A stretch of 64,000 nucleotides of DNA from Pseudotabrizicola algicola (GCF_010915705.1 NZ_JAAIKE010000002.1:434001-498000); one strand, 5' to 3'; positions 8,855 through 18,592 are shown, numbered from the stretch's first letter. The notes: generated by a model from the sequence alone, not told the origin. Made by a program: numbers and translations.

Positions 8855-9925
8855 TTACTTGAGCTGGTCAGCGGTGTAGTAGCCCGAGCCTACGAGGACT
8901 TCTTCGTAGTTCGAGGCATCGACCGAAACCGGCTCCAGCAGGTAGGACGGAACGACCTTGACGCCGTTGTCATAGGTGGTGGTGTCGTTGATTTCCGGCT
9001 CGGTGCCGGTCAGCAGCGCCTCGACCATGCCCACGGTCACGCGGGCGAGTTCGCGGGTGTCCTTGAACACGGTCGAATACTGCTCGCCCGCGATCATCGA
9101 CTTCACCGAGGGGATTTCGGCATCCTGGCCGGTGACGATCGGCATGGCCAGATCGCCCGAACCATAGCCGACGCCCTTCAGCGACGACAGGATACCGATC
9201 GACAGGCCGTCATAGGGGGACAGCGCGCCGTGCAGGACCTTGTCGCCGTAGTTGGCCGACAGAAGGTTATCCATGCGGGCCTGTGCGACCGCACCGTCCC
9301 AACGCAGGGTGCCGACCACATCCATGCCCATCTGGCCGGAGGGGATGGCGATTTCGCCCGCGTCGATCATCGGCTGCAGGACCGACATCGCACCGTTGTA
9401 GAAGAAGAAGGCGTTGTTGTCGTCCGGCGAGCCGCCGAAGAGTTCGACGTTCCACGGCTTCACATCAGGGAAGCGCTCTTTCAGGCCCTTGACCAGCGAT
9501 TCCGCCTGCTGCACGCCGACCTTGAAGTTATCGAAGGTGGCGTAATAGCTGACATCGCCGCTTTCGCGGATCAGACGGTCATAGGCGATGACCTTGATGC
9601 CGCTGGCAGCGGCGTTTTCCAGCGCGTTCGACAGCGTGGTGCCGTCGATGGCGGCGATCACCAGAACGTTCACACCTTTGGTGATCATGTTCTCGATCTG
9701 GTTGAGCTGGTTCGGGATATCGTCTTCGGCATATTGCAGGTCGGTGGCATAGCCGGCTTCGGTGAACTGCTTCACCATCGATTCCCCGTCCGAAATCCAG
9801 CGGGCCGAGGATTTGGTGGGCATCGAAATGCCGACGGTGCCTTTGTCTTGCGCAAAGGCGGCGGGGCTGCCCAGAAGCGTTGCGGCAACCGCAAGCTTCA
9901 GGATGGCGCGTTTTGTGAAGTTCAT
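8855..9925 (-). CDS. chvE: Periplasmic sugar-binding protein ChvE
   Basis: This 356-residue protein has a signal peptide ([19 protein letters not shown] to AFAQ) and the CUT2 periplasmic-binding fold. Segments [34 protein letters not shown] and [11 protein letters not shown] match the ChvE/MmsE/XylF group, which binds aldoses such as arabinose, galactose and glucose. The start at 9925 is chosen from the strong GGGAGGAG before it and the following signal peptide; the frame runs 25 codons upstream without support. It is the first gene of the operon and is followed by a stem-loop. In Agrobacterium ChvE also presents sugars to the VirA sensor; nothing here indicates that second role. Confidence 0.92.
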   Translation of the reverse strand: MNFTKRAILKLAVAATLLGSPAAFAQDKGTVGISMPTKSSARWISDGESMVKQFTEAGYATDLQYAEDDIPNQLNQIENMITKGVNVLVIAAIDGTTLSNALENAAASGIKVIAYDRLIRESGDVSYYATFDNFKVGVQQAESLVKGLKERFPDVKPWNVELFGGSPDDNNAFFFYNGAMSVLQPMIDAGEIAIPSGQMGMDVVGTLRWDGAVAQARMDNLLSANYGDKVLHGALSPYDGLSIGILSSLKGVGYGSGDLAMPIVTGQDAEIPSVKSMIAGEQYSTVFKDTRELARVTVGMVEALLTGTEPEINDTTTYDNGVKVVPSYLLEPVSVDASNYEEVLVGSGYYTADQLK

Positions 9926-10095
9926 CAGGTTCTCCTCCCTTGTGCCGCGAAACACGGCAGCGTCGCGGCGGTTTGTCCGTTCCAGAGGCGTCTTGCGCAT
10001 CTGGACCGCGATCAGGCGGGAGATTGACGCCGCAACACATCAGCGTCAAATGAGATTGCGTGAAGCATATACTGCACAATTGATATGGATCAGAC
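9926..10095. promoter_or_regulatory. chvE-gbpR divergent promoter region
   Basis: This 170-bp gap separates the divergent chvE and gbpR starts and should hold both promoters. An inverted repeat CATAT/ATATG with a 12-base spacer lies at 10066-10087, just before gbpR. It is a candidate LysR-type site for GbpR, which in Agrobacterium controls chvE. I could not place a convincing -35/-10 pair. Confidence 0.5.
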
Positions 10096-11019
10096 ATGTC
10101 CCTGCCCCTGCACCATCTGAAGATGACGCATCTGCGCCTGCTCGCGCATCTGGCCGACACGCGGCGGATCACGGCAGCGGCGGACCTGATCGGGGTGTCA
10201 CAGCCCACGGCGTCACGCCTGATTGTCGAGATCGAGGAGATCCTCGGCCAGCCGATCCACGAACGGTCAGGCCGGGGCGTCGCGCTGACGGTGGTGGGCG
10301 AGGCGCTGGCGCGGCGGGCGCGGCGGATATTGACCGAGTTGCAGGAGGCCACGGTCGAGGTGTCGGGTCTTGCCTCGGGTGCGGCGGGGCATTTGCGGCT
10401 GGGATCGGTGACCGCGCCTGCGCTGGGGCTGATGCTGCCCGCGCTGCGCACCTTGCGGCTGACGCATCCGAACATCACCGCCGATGTGTCGGTCGCGCAA
10501 TCGGCGCCGCTGTGTCAGGAGTTGCGGGCGGGGCGGCTTGATCTGGTGCTGGGGCGCCCGTCAGAGCCGCGCGATCAGGAAGAATTCGACGTGCTGCCGC
10601 TGGACACCGAGCCTGTGGAACTGCTGGTGCGACAGGGGCATCCGCTGGCAGGGCGGCAGGATATTTCCCTGGCTGATCTGGTGCAGTTCGACTGGGTGAT
10701 GCCTGCCGAAAGCTCTCCCCTCGGGCGTGCCGTCAACATGGCCTTTCGCGCGCATGACATGCCGCCGCCGCGCCAGACGCTGACCACGGGGTCGTTCCTG
10801 CTGACGCTGACGGTGGTGCGCCAGACCAATGCGATTGCCCCCCTCGCCCGCGCGGTGACCGATGTCTTTGCGGGGCCGGATGGGGGCTATGTGATGCTGG
10901 ACGCGCCCTTGCAGGTCGACGTCGGGCCATACGGGCTGATGACGCGCAAGGGGCAGGCGCGGACGCCTGCGCTGGACCGGCTGATCAACCAGATCCTCGG
11001 GCAGTTGCCGCTCAGCTGA
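10096..11019 (+). CDS. gbpR: LysR-family regulator of the sugar-binding protein operon (GbpR-like)
   Basis: This 307-residue LysR-type regulator has an N-terminal winged HTH (MTHLRLLAHLADTRRITAAA, then GVSQPTASRLIVEIE) and a C-terminal effector domain with the RLDLVLGRPSEP segment. Its position, divergent from chvE, and its resemblance to Agrobacterium GbpR (galactose-binding protein regulator) suggest that it activates the arabinose/galactose operon when sugar is present. The ribosome site before the ATG at 10096 is weak. Its 3' end overlaps the convergent 2-hydroxyacid dehydrogenase gene by 8 bp. Confidence 0.87.
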   Translation: MSLPLHHLKMTHLRLLAHLADTRRITAAADLIGVSQPTASRLIVEIEEILGQPIHERSGRGVALTVVGEALARRARRILTELQEATVEVSGLASGAAGHLRLGSVTAPALGLMLPALRTLRLTHPNITADVSVAQSAPLCQELRAGRLDLVLGRPSEPRDQEEFDVLPLDTEPVELLVRQGHPLAGRQDISLADLVQFDWVMPAESSPLGRAVNMAFRAHDMPPPRQTLTTGSFLLTLTVVRQTNAIAPLARAVTDVFAGPDGGYVMLDAPLQVDVGPYGLMTRKGQARTPALDRLINQILGQLPLS

Positions 11020-11959
11020 CGCGCGACAAGAGGGGCTGGCCGCTGAAATGCGCGTCCAGATTGGCGACCGCCAGTTGCGACATGGCCGCGCGCGATTCAC
11101 GGGTGCCGCTGGCGTGGTGCGGGTAGAGCGTGACATTCGGCAGCGACGTGAGCGCGGGATCGGGGTTGGGTTCGTTCCAGAACACATCCAGCGCGGCATG
11201 GCCCAGCGTTCCGTCACGCAGGGCGGCGATCAGCGCGGTTTCATCCACGACCGACCCGCGGCTGACGTTCACCAGCGTGCCTTGCGGGCCAAGCGCGCGC
11301 AGCACAGCGGCGTCGATCAGGTTCATGGTGCCCTTGCCGCCCGAGACGATGACGACCAGCACATCGGCCCAGCCCGCCAACGCCAGCAGATCGGGCTGGA
11401 ACGGACGGTTCACCCCCGGCTTTTCGGTGCGGCTGAAATAGGCCACCTGCATGCCCGAGGCTTCGGCGCGCGGGATGATGGCCTGTCCGATCTTGCCCAT
11501 GCCGACGATGCCCAGTTTCTTGCCCCGCAGCGAGGATTGCAGCGGGAACATCCCCTGCCGCCCCCAATCGCCCGAGGCGACATAGGCATGCCCCGGCACC
11601 ATCCCGCGCCGCGCGGCAAGGGTCAGCATCAGCGCGGTGTCGGCCACATCATCGGCCAGCGCGTCCGATGTGTTGGTCAGCGGGATGCCCCGCGCCGTCA
11701 GCGCCGCGACATCGATGGTGTCATAGCCCGCAGATCCGCAAGAGACGAGTTGCAGGCCCGGCATCGCCGCGACCATCTCGGCGGTCAGCGGCTCATGTCC
11801 GTTGGTGATGACGGCCTGCACCTTCGGCCCGACCTCGGCCAGCAGGGCCGCCTTGCCTGCCGCACCCGCAAGATCATGGCGATGCAGGGTGTAGCGCGCG
11901 GCCAGATCATCGAGATAGGGCTGCAGCGGCGGGGCGATTACCAGAAGCTCGGGTTTCAT
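11012..11959 (-). CDS. D-2-hydroxyacid dehydrogenase (2-ketogluconate/hydroxypyruvate reductase type)
   Basis: This 315-residue NAD(P)H-dependent enzyme of the D-isomer 2-hydroxyacid dehydrogenase family would reduce a 2-keto acid such as 2-ketogluconate, glyoxylate or hydroxypyruvate. It shows the nucleotide-binding GIVGMGKIGQAI near residue 150 and the three catalytic positions: Arg in NVSRGSVVDE, Glu in VFWNEPNPDP and His in YPHHASGTRES. The start at 11959 is the second of two close ATGs; AGGA is 7 bases before it but only 1 base before the first (11965). It lies 28 bp after gnd in the same direction. This pairing suggests a gluconate/2-ketogluconate link, which remains inference. Confidence 0.82.
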   Translation of the reverse strand: MKPELLVIAPPLQPYLDDLAARYTLHRHDLAGAAGKAALLAEVGPKVQAVITNGHEPLTAEMVAAMPGLQLVSCGSAGYDTIDVAALTARGIPLTNTSDALADDVADTALMLTLAARRGMVPGHAYVASGDWGRQGMFPLQSSLRGKKLGIVGMGKIGQAIIPRAEASGMQVAYFSRTEKPGVNRPFQPDLLALAGWADVLVVIVSGGKGTMNLIDAAVLRALGPQGTLVNVSRGSVVDETALIAALRDGTLGHAALDVFWNEPNPDPALTSLPNVTLYPHHASGTRESRAAMSQLAVANLDAHFSGQPLLSRVS

Positions 11960-11987
11960 GGGCATATCCTTGCGATTGGGCTGGGGG

Positions 11988-13388
11988 TCAGGCCGGGCTG
12001 CCCCAGGGGCCGTGGTGGGCGTCCTTGCCGTCCAGCCGGTCAAAACCATGCGCGCCAAAGAAGTCACGCTGGCCCTGGATCATGTTGGCGGTGCCGCGCG
12101 CCTGACGCATCAGATCGAACCACGCAAGCCCCGCCGACAGGGCGGGCAGCGGCAGGGCCTGAAGCGCGCCATTGGCCACCACGCGGCGCAGGGCGGGCAG
12201 GCCCTTGTCGAGCAGCCCGGCGAAGAACGGGGCGAGGATCAGGTTGCGGGCGGGGTCTTCGGCCAGCGCCTGCGCCATGTCGTTCAGCATGGAAGAGCGG
12301 ATGATGCACCCCGCGCGCCAGACCCGCGCGATGGCGGGCATATCCAGCGCCCAGCCGAATTCCTTGGCCGCTGCCGTCATCATGGCGAAGCCTTGAGCAT
12401 AGCACAGGATCTTGCCCGCGATCATCGCCTGTTCCAGATCATCGAGCGGCAGGGTGATCTTGGCCTTGGCCGCGCCGAAACGGGCCTGACCTGCGGCGCG
12501 TTCGTCGCGGCGGGCAGAGACGTTGCGCGCCATCACGGCGGCCTCGATCACCGGAACTGGCGCCGCCAGATGCTGCGCTTCAACCGCCGTCCAGCGGCCG
12601 GTGCCTTTCTGGCCGGCGGCATCCACGATCATGTCGAGGATCGGCCCGCCGCCAATCGGGTCGGCAGCGGCGGCGACCTGCGCGGAAATCTCGATCAGGT
12701 AGGATTGCAGCGGGCCTGCGTTCCAGCGGTCGAACACCGGCGCGATGTCGGCAGCGGGCAGCGCCATGCCGTCACGCATCACGCCGTAGACCTCGGAAAT
12801 CATCTGCATGTCGGCATATTCGATGCCGTTGTGGACGGCCTTGACGAAATGCCCCGCGCCCGATGGCCCCATGTGATCGGCGCAAGGGGTGCCGTCTTCT
12901 GCGCGGGCGGCGATGGCTTGCAGCAGCGGTTTCATCTGCGCCCAAGCGGCATCGGGGCCGCCTGCCATGATGGCGGGGCCGTGACGCGCGCCTTCCTCGC
13001 CGCCCGACACGCCGATGCCCATGAAGCGGAACGGCAGGTCCGCCCCGTCGCGGCGGTTGGTATCGCGGAAGTTGGCATTGCCCGCGTCGATCACCAGATC
13101 ATCGGGCCCCAAAAGCGGCGCGAGGGCCGCCATCTGGTCATCGACCGCCTGTCCGGCGGGCACCATCAGGATGATGGCGCGCGGCGGAGTGATGGCCTGC
13201 ACCAGTGCCTCCAGCGTGTCGGTGGGGGTGATGCGCGCGGCCAGTTCCCCTGCCCCCGCGTGAAAGGCACGGGTGACTGCGGCGGTGCGGTTCCACACGG
13301 CAATCGGGAAGCCCTTTTCCGCGATGTTCAGCGCCAAGGCGGCACCCATCGTGCCAAGGCCGATCAGGCCGGTGTGTGTAACAGTCAT
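11988..13388 (-). CDS. gnd: 6-phosphogluconate dehydrogenase, decarboxylating
   Basis: This 466-residue enzyme oxidises and decarboxylates 6-phosphogluconate to ribulose 5-phosphate in the pentose phosphate pathway. Diagnostic segments are the Rossmann GLIGLGTMGAALALNIAEKG, the substrate site VSGGEEGARHGP, HFVKAVHNGIEYADMQ with the catalytic Lys, and the family signature ILDMIVDAAGQKGTGRWT. Length is usual for the dimeric long form. It heads a two-gene unit with the 2-hydroxyacid dehydrogenase. A palindrome resembling GntR-type (LacI-family) operators lies about 100 bp before the start, so gluconate-responsive control is plausible. A strong hairpin separates it from the fucose operon upstream. 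Confidence 0.95.
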   Translation of the reverse strand: MTVTHTGLIGLGTMGAALALNIAEKGFPIAVWNRTAAVTRAFHAGAGELAARITPTDTLEALVQAITPPRAIILMVPAGQAVDDQMAALAPLLGPDDLVIDAGNANFRDTNRRDGADLPFRFMGIGVSGGEEGARHGPAIMAGGPDAAWAQMKPLLQAIAARAEDGTPCADHMGPSGAGHFVKAVHNGIEYADMQMISEVYGVMRDGMALPAADIAPVFDRWNAGPLQSYLIEISAQVAAAADPIGGGPILDMIVDAAGQKGTGRWTAVEAQHLAAPVPVIEAAVMARNVSARRDERAAGQARFGAAKAKITLPLDDLEQAMIAGKILCYAQGFAMMTAAAKEFGWALDMPAIARVWRAGCIIRSSMLNDMAQALAEDPARNLILAPFFAGLLDKGLPALRRVVANGALQALPLPALSAGLAWFDLMRQARGTANMIQGQRDFFGAHGFDRLDGKDAHHGPWGSPA

Positions 13389-13489
13389 CTAGAACAGTCC
13401 TTTGCAATGCGCAGTCGCAGTTTGGAACGAGACGGCAGACAGGCATGTCGGCCCGCCGCGTCGCGGTGGATACTGCATCTGCGGCGGAA

Positions 13490-13505
13490 TTGCTATCGAT
13501 AACAT
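13490..13505. promoter_or_regulatory. Palindromic operator candidate upstream of gnd
   Basis: TTGCTATCGATAACAT is a near-perfect palindrome with a central CG. On the minus strand it reads ATGTTATCGATAGCAA, close to what I recall of enterobacterial GntR (LacI-family) gluconate operators. It lies about 100 bp before gnd. The regulator gene is not in this stretch. Confidence 0.45.
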
Positions 13506-13552
13506 GCCAATCGGCCGAAGACAAAAGACGCCGCTTCCGGCGGAAATGCAAG

Positions 13553-13584
13553 CGGCCCAAGGGCGCGGGCGCACCCTTGGGCCG
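13553..13584 (-). terminator. Strong hairpin after the fucose operon
   Basis: Arms at 13553-13563 and 13574-13584 form a perfect 11-bp GC-rich stem with a 10-base loop. It lies 16 bases beyond the stop of the FAH-family hydrolase on the minus strand and before the gnd promoter region. No T-run follows, so termination may be partial or Rho-assisted. Confidence 0.65.
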
Positions 13585-13599
13585 TCCTGTTCGGCGCGA

Positions 13600-14445
13600 T
13601 CAGATGTCTGCGATCACATCCTGGCGCTGGGTGCCGAGACCTTCGATCCCCAGTTCCACCACATCGCCTGCCTTCAGATAGCGCGGCGGTTTCTGCCCCA
13701 TGCCCACGCCGGGCGGGGTGCCTGTCGAGATCACATCGCCCGGATGCAGCGTCATGAACTGCGACAGATAGCTGACGACATGTGCGACGCCGTAAACCAT
13801 CGTCTTGGTCGAGCCGTTCTGCATGGTCTGGCCATTGACCTTGAGCCACATCGGCAGCGACTGCGGGTCGGCCACCTCGTCGCGGGTGACAAGCCACGGG
13901 CCAAGCTGGCCGTAGTTGTCACAGCTTTTGCCCTTGGTCCATTGCCCCGCGCGTTCGGTCTGGAAGGCGCGCTCGCTGACATCATTGGCCACCGCATAGC
14001 CCGCGACATAATCCAGCGCCTCGGCTTCCGAGACGTATTTCGCCTTGGTGCCGATGATGACGGCCAGTTCCACCTCCCAATCGGTTTTCTCGGAGGTGCG
14101 GGGGATGATGATAGGGTCGTTCGGGCCGCAGATGGCGCTGGTGGCCTTCATGAAGATGACGGGTTCCGGCGGCACCGCCATGCCGGATTCGGCGGCGTGG
14201 TCGGCGTAGTTCAGGCCGATGCAGATGAATTTGCCGGTGCCTGCCACGCAGGGGCCAAGGCGGGTCGCCGCATCCACCACGGGCAGTTTGCCCGCATCGA
14301 TGCCGCGCAGCGCCGACAGGCCCACATCCGACAGGACCGCGCCCGAGATATCGGGGACGATGCCGGTCAGGTCGCGGATGGTGCCGTCGCTATGCAGCAG
14401 GCCGGGGCGTTCGGCACCGGGGGCGCCATGACGGAGGAGTTTCAT
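13600..14445 (-). CDS. FAH-family hydrolase, probable 2,4-diketo-3-deoxy-L-fuconate hydrolase
   Basis: This 281-residue protein has the FAH-domain catalytic core: GKFICIGLNYADHA, PVIFMKATSAICGP, a metal-site region around DWEVELAVIIG with ELA acidic residues, YAVANDVSERAFQ, and DVISTGTPPGVGMG. These match the enzymes that cleave 2,4-diketo-3-deoxy-L-fuconate or -rhamnonate to pyruvate and L-lactate. It is the last gene of the fucose operon, directly after the matching dehydrogenase, which fits the final step. The start at 14445 has AGGA about 9 bases upstream. The product is very often annotated ureidoglycolate lyase; the neighbours argue against that. Confidence 0.82.
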   Translation of the reverse strand: MKLLRHGAPGAERPGLLHSDGTIRDLTGIVPDISGAVLSDVGLSALRGIDAGKLPVVDAATRLGPCVAGTGKFICIGLNYADHAAESGMAVPPEPVIFMKATSAICGPNDPIIIPRTSEKTDWEVELAVIIGTKAKYVSEAEALDYVAGYAVANDVSERAFQTERAGQWTKGKSCDNYGQLGPWLVTRDEVADPQSLPMWLKVNGQTMQNGSTKTMVYGVAHVVSYLSQFMTLHPGDVISTGTPPGVGMGQKPPRYLKAGDVVELGIEGLGTQRQDVIADI

Positions 14446-14458
14446 CTGTCAGATCCTT

Positions 14459-15196
14459 TCAAGTATTCGACCAGCCGCCGTCGATGACATTGGCCGTGCC
14501 AGTGACGAAAGCCGATTCGTCCGAGGCGAGAAATACGACAAGCGCAGCGATATCATCGGCCTGCGCAAGTTTTCCAGAGGGTTGGCGCGCCAGAAACGCC
14601 TTGCGTCCGGCCTCGTAATCGCCCGTCGCCGCCATGCGTTCCTGCAGCGATGGCGTATCGACTGTGCCGGGGCAGATGGCGTTGCAGCGGATGCCCTTGG
14701 TGATGAAATCGGCGGCGATGGCCTTTGACATGCCGATGACGGCGGCCTTGGTGCTGCCATAGGCAAAGCGGTTGGGGGCTGCGATGACCGACGAGGCGAC
14801 CGAGGCCATGTTGATGATGGACCCGCCGCCGCCCTCGATCATGGCGGGCAGGAAGGCGCGGCACATGCGAAACATCGCGGTGACGTTCAGATCGAAGCTG
14901 AAGGCCCATTGTTCGTCGTCACAGTCGAGGATGGTGCCGTTGGCGACAAAACCCGCGCAGTTGAACAGCACGTCCACCCGGCCCAGGTCCGCCGCCAAGG
15001 CGGTGATGGCGGCCGGGTCGCGCACATTCAGCACGCGGGTTTCAAGGCCCTGTCCCGTCAGGTCGGCCAGTGCCGCCGCGTTGATGTCGGTGGCGATCAC
15101 CCGCGCGCCCTCGCGCGCCATCGCAAGCGCCGAGGCGCGGCCGATGCCCTGCCCCGCCGCTGTGACCAAAGCCGTCTTGCCGTTCAGCCGTCCCAT
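14459..15196 (-). CDS. SDR, probable 2-keto-3-deoxy-L-fuconate dehydrogenase
   Basis: This 245-residue short-chain dehydrogenase has TAAGQGIGRASA as the cofactor motif, NCAGFVANGTI, the catalytic Ser in INMASVASSV and YGSTKAAVIG with the YxxxK pair. The sequence resembles Xanthomonas 2-keto-3-deoxy-L-fuconate dehydrogenase and the related DHRS6/BDH2 group, including the CPGTVDTPSLQER segment. It would oxidise 2-keto-3-deoxy-L-fuconate at C4, producing the substrate for the FAH hydrolase 13 bp downstream. AGGA precedes the ATG at 15196. L-rhamnose-route orthologues exist, but this genome handles rhamnose by kinase and aldolase at 43-53 kb. Confidence 0.85.
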   Translation of the reverse strand: MGRLNGKTALVTAAGQGIGRASALAMAREGARVIATDINAAALADLTGQGLETRVLNVRDPAAITALAADLGRVDVLFNCAGFVANGTILDCDDEQWAFSFDLNVTAMFRMCRAFLPAMIEGGGGSIINMASVASSVIAAPNRFAYGSTKAAVIGMSKAIAADFITKGIRCNAICPGTVDTPSLQERMAATGDYEAGRKAFLARQPSGKLAQADDIAALVVFLASDESAFVTGTANVIDGGWSNT

Positions 15197-15262
15197 AGGG
15201 TTTCCTGTCTGCGTGGTTTCATCCTTGGGCCGCCGCTGCGACCCCGCCCTGCGCCAAGGGTG

Positions 15263-16771
15263 TTACATCACCGCGCCGATCTGCCAAGGCACGAATTCCG
15301 CGCCGCCAAAGCCGAGGGCTTCGGATTTGGTGACCTCGCCGCTGGCAACCTTGATGAACAGCTCGAACATCTCGCGCCCCTTGTCGGCCAGAGAGACCCC
15401 ACCGTCGATGATGTCACCCGTGTTGAGGTCCATATCCTCTTCCATGTGGCGGAACATTTCGGAATTGGTGGCGACCTTGATACAGGGCACGGGCTTGTAG
15501 CCCGACACCGACCCGCGTCCGGTGGTGAACACGATGAGGTTTGCGCCAGATGCGATCTGGCCCGTCACCGAACAGGGGTCATAGCCGGGGCTGTCCATGA
15601 AGACGAAGCCCTTCTTGGTGATGGGTTCGGCGAACAGATACACGTCTTGCATCGGGGCGGTGCCGCCCTTGGCGACCGCGCCGAGGGACTTTTCCAGAAT
15701 GGTCGTCAGCCCGCCGCGTTTGTTGCCGGGGCTGGGGTTGTTGTTCATCTCGCCCTTGTTGCGGGCGGTGTAATCTTCCCACCAGCGGATGCGGTCGATC
15801 AGCTTTTGCCCGACCTCGACGCTGACCGCGCGGCGGGTCAACAGGTGTTCGGCCCCGTAGATTTCCGAGGTTTCCGACAGGATCGTGGTGCCGCCATGCT
15901 GCACCAGAAGGTCAGAGGCTACGCCCAGCGCAGGGTTGGCGGTGATGCCGGAATAGCCGTCGGACCCGCCGCATTGCATGCCGATGACCAGTTCCGACAC
16001 CGGGATAGGTTCGCGCGCATAGGCATTGGCGATCTCGGCCATCTCGCGCAGCGCCTCGACCCCGCGCTCCACCGTCTTGCGGGTGCCGCCGACCTGCTGG
16101 ATGGTCATGTGGCGGAAGTTGTTGTCGGCCCGCATGCGGCCGCGCCCCACCAGATCGGGGATCTGCAGAACCTCGCAGCCCAGACCCACCAGAAGGATGC
16201 CGCCAAAGTTCGGGTTCTGCGCATAGCCTTGCAGCGTGCGCATCAGGGTGGCGTAGCCTTCGTCCGACCCCGACATGCCGCAGCCCGAGGCATGGGCGAT
16301 GGGCACGATGCCATCGACATTGCCCAGCGCCTTGAACCAGTCGGCCTTTTCCGCCTCTTCGGCGATGAAGCGGGCGACGGAGCCCGAGCAGTTCACCGAG
16401 GTGAGCACGCCAAGGTAGTTGCGGGTGCCCGCCTTGCCGTCAGGGCGACGAAAACCCATGAAGGTGCGCGCTTGGGTGGCAGGGACCAGTGGACGCGCCT
16501 CGGCGGCAAATGCGTAATCCTGCGCGTGGTCGGACATGGCGATGTTGTGCACATGCACATGCGCGCCCGCCGGAATATCCTGCGTCGCGGCCCCGATGAT
16601 CTGGCCATAGCGGCGGATGTTCTCGCCCGCCGTGATGGCCCGATTGGCAATCTTGTGGCCGCGCGCGACGGGGGTGGTCATCGTCACCCCCAGCGCCTCG
16701 GCCCCCGGCAGAAGATCGGTCAGGGCGATGTCGACATTGTCGTCGGGGTTCAGACGGATGCTGATCGGCAT
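15263..16771 (-). CDS. UxaA-family dehydratase, probable L-fuconate dehydratase
   Basis: This 502-residue protein is a full-length UxaA (altronate dehydratase) family enzyme, with an N-terminal SAF-like domain (residues about 1-90, containing HVHVHNIA) and the large core with GFRRPDGKAGTRNYLGV, HASGCGMSGSDEG, GMQCGGSDGYSGITANPA and FMDSPGYDPCSVTGQIASGA. In Campylobacter jejuni a UxaA pair sits in the L-fucose locus and is the presumed L-fuconate dehydratase; the same neighbours occur here. The start at 16771 has GAGG overlapping the upstream gene's stop codon. Altronate or L-galactonate cannot be excluded as substrates. Confidence 0.8.
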   Translation of the reverse strand: MPISIRLNPDDNVDIALTDLLPGAEALGVTMTTPVARGHKIANRAITAGENIRRYGQIIGAATQDIPAGAHVHVHNIAMSDHAQDYAFAAEARPLVPATQARTFMGFRRPDGKAGTRNYLGVLTSVNCSGSVARFIAEEAEKADWFKALGNVDGIVPIAHASGCGMSGSDEGYATLMRTLQGYAQNPNFGGILLVGLGCEVLQIPDLVGRGRMRADNNFRHMTIQQVGGTRKTVERGVEALREMAEIANAYAREPIPVSELVIGMQCGGSDGYSGITANPALGVASDLLVQHGGTTILSETSEIYGAEHLLTRRAVSVEVGQKLIDRIRWWEDYTARNKGEMNNNPSPGNKRGGLTTILEKSLGAVAKGGTAPMQDVYLFAEPITKKGFVFMDSPGYDPCSVTGQIASGANLIVFTTGRGSVSGYKPVPCIKVATNSEMFRHMEEDMDLNTGDIIDGGVSLADKGREMFELFIKVASGEVTKSEALGFGGAEFVPWQIGAVM

Positions 16772-16778
16772 TGGGGCC

Positions 16779-17576
<798 letters not shown>

Positions 17577-17592
17577 TCATTCCTTGCAGATC

Positions 17593-17621
17593 GGGTGGCC
17601 CTGCGCGGTGCAGAGCCACCC
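17593..17621 (-). terminator. Stem-loop after the fucose-locus binding protein gene
   Basis: Arms GGGTGGC (17593-17599) and GCCACCC (17615-17621) enclose a nested CTGC/GCAG pair. On the minus strand it begins 23 bases after the binding-protein stop and ends about 20 bases before the dehydrogenase start. It probably adjusts the ratio of binding protein to enzymes. Confidence 0.6.
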
Positions 17622-17644
17622 TGTTTCAGCCCTGTGTTCAGGGA

Positions 17645-18592
17645 TCAGTCGTACAGGACCGCCGCGATTTCCGGCGCATCCATATTGCTTGCGTCATACC
17701 ATGCGAAGCCCGAGTCGATGGTTTTCGGCAGGGCTTCGCCCTTGGTCGCGGCAATCGCGGCCTTGACCGTTTCATAGCCCATGCCCACCGGGCTCTGGGT
17801 GATCGCGCCTGCCATCAGACCCTCCTTGATGGCAGCTTTCTGGGCTGCACCCGAGTCATAGCCGATGACGACCAAGCCTTGGGTGTTGGTTTCGCGCACG
17901 GCATTGATGACGCCCAGCGCCGAACCTTCGTTGGCGCCGAAGATGCCCTTCATGTCGGGATGCGCGGTCAGCATCGCCTTGGTGATCTCGGTCGACATCA
18001 ACTGGTCACCGCCGCCATACTGGATGTCGACGATCTCGATGTTCGGATAGGCTTCCTTGACGCGGTTCACAAAACCGTCGCGGCGGTCAATGCCGGTGCG
18101 CGAGGTCTGGTCGTGGACCACAAGCGCGACCTTGCCCGCGCCGCCGATCAGTTCCGCCATCTTGTCTGCGGCCAGCGCGGCTGCGGCAAGGTTGTTGGTG
18201 GTGACGGTGGTCGCCGGAATATCGCTGTCAACGCCGGAGTCGAAGGCGATGACAGGGATGCCGGCGTCTTGCGCCTGACGCAGCAGCGGCGTTGCGGCCT
18301 GGCTGTCGAGCGCGGCAAAGCCGAGCGCCGCGGGCTTCTTGGCAAGGGCGGCAGCCAGCATATCCATCTGCTTGTCGACCTGTGCTTCGGTGTCTGGGCC
18401 TTCGAAGGTGACTTCGACGCCGAATTCGGCAGCGGCCTGATCAGCTCCGGCTTTCACGGCCTGCCAGAACTGGTGCTGGAAGCCCTTGGAGACGAGCGGA
18501 ATGTAGATCTTGTCCTGCGCGCTGGCGAGGCTTGCCGAAAGCATCAGCGCGGTGGCGGATGCGGCGGCGAGCAGGGTGCGTCTGGTGAACAT
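17645..18592 (-). CDS. Periplasmic sugar-binding protein (RbsB-like), fucose locus
   Basis: This 315-residue protein has a signal peptide (RRTLLAAASATALMLSASLA to ASAQ) and a CUT2 type-I periplasmic binding fold: IYIPLVSKGFQHQFWQAV, GFAALDSQAATPLLRQA, IAFDSGVDSDIPATTVTTNN and VIGYDSGAAQKAAI. A twin-Arg (RR) precedes the hydrophobic stretch, but it reads as a normal Sec signal. Start 18592 has GGAGGAT 5 bases upstream; the frame runs 5 codons further. It follows the permease gene by 66 bp, an A-C-B order unlike the SBP-first order of the arabinose and rhamnose operons. Its position suggests L-fucose or L-galactose as ligand, by inference only. Confidence 0.85.
   Translation of the reverse strand: MFTRRTLLAAASATALMLSASLASAQDKIYIPLVSKGFQHQFWQAVKAGADQAAAEFGVEVTFEGPDTEAQVDKQMDMLAAALAKKPAALGFAALDSQAATPLLRQAQDAGIPVIAFDSGVDSDIPATTVTTNNLAAAALAADKMAELIGGAGKVALVVHDQTSRTGIDRRDGFVNRVKEAYPNIEIVDIQYGGGDQLMSTEITKAMLTAHPDMKGIFGANEGSALGVINAVRETNTQGLVVIGYDSGAAQKAAIKEGLMAGAITQSPVGMGYETVKAAIAATKGEALPKTIDSGFAWYDASNMDAPEIAAVLYD

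Noticed and set aside
13439-13599. Small gene in the 211-bp gap between gnd and the FAH gene
   Set aside because: Open frames there lack ribosome sites and overlap the hairpin and palindrome; better read as regulatory DNA.
13600-14445. Ureidoglycolate lyase
   Set aside because: FAH-family genes often receive this label, but no purine-degradation gene is nearby and the fucose neighbours fit the diketo-deoxy-sugar-acid hydrolase.
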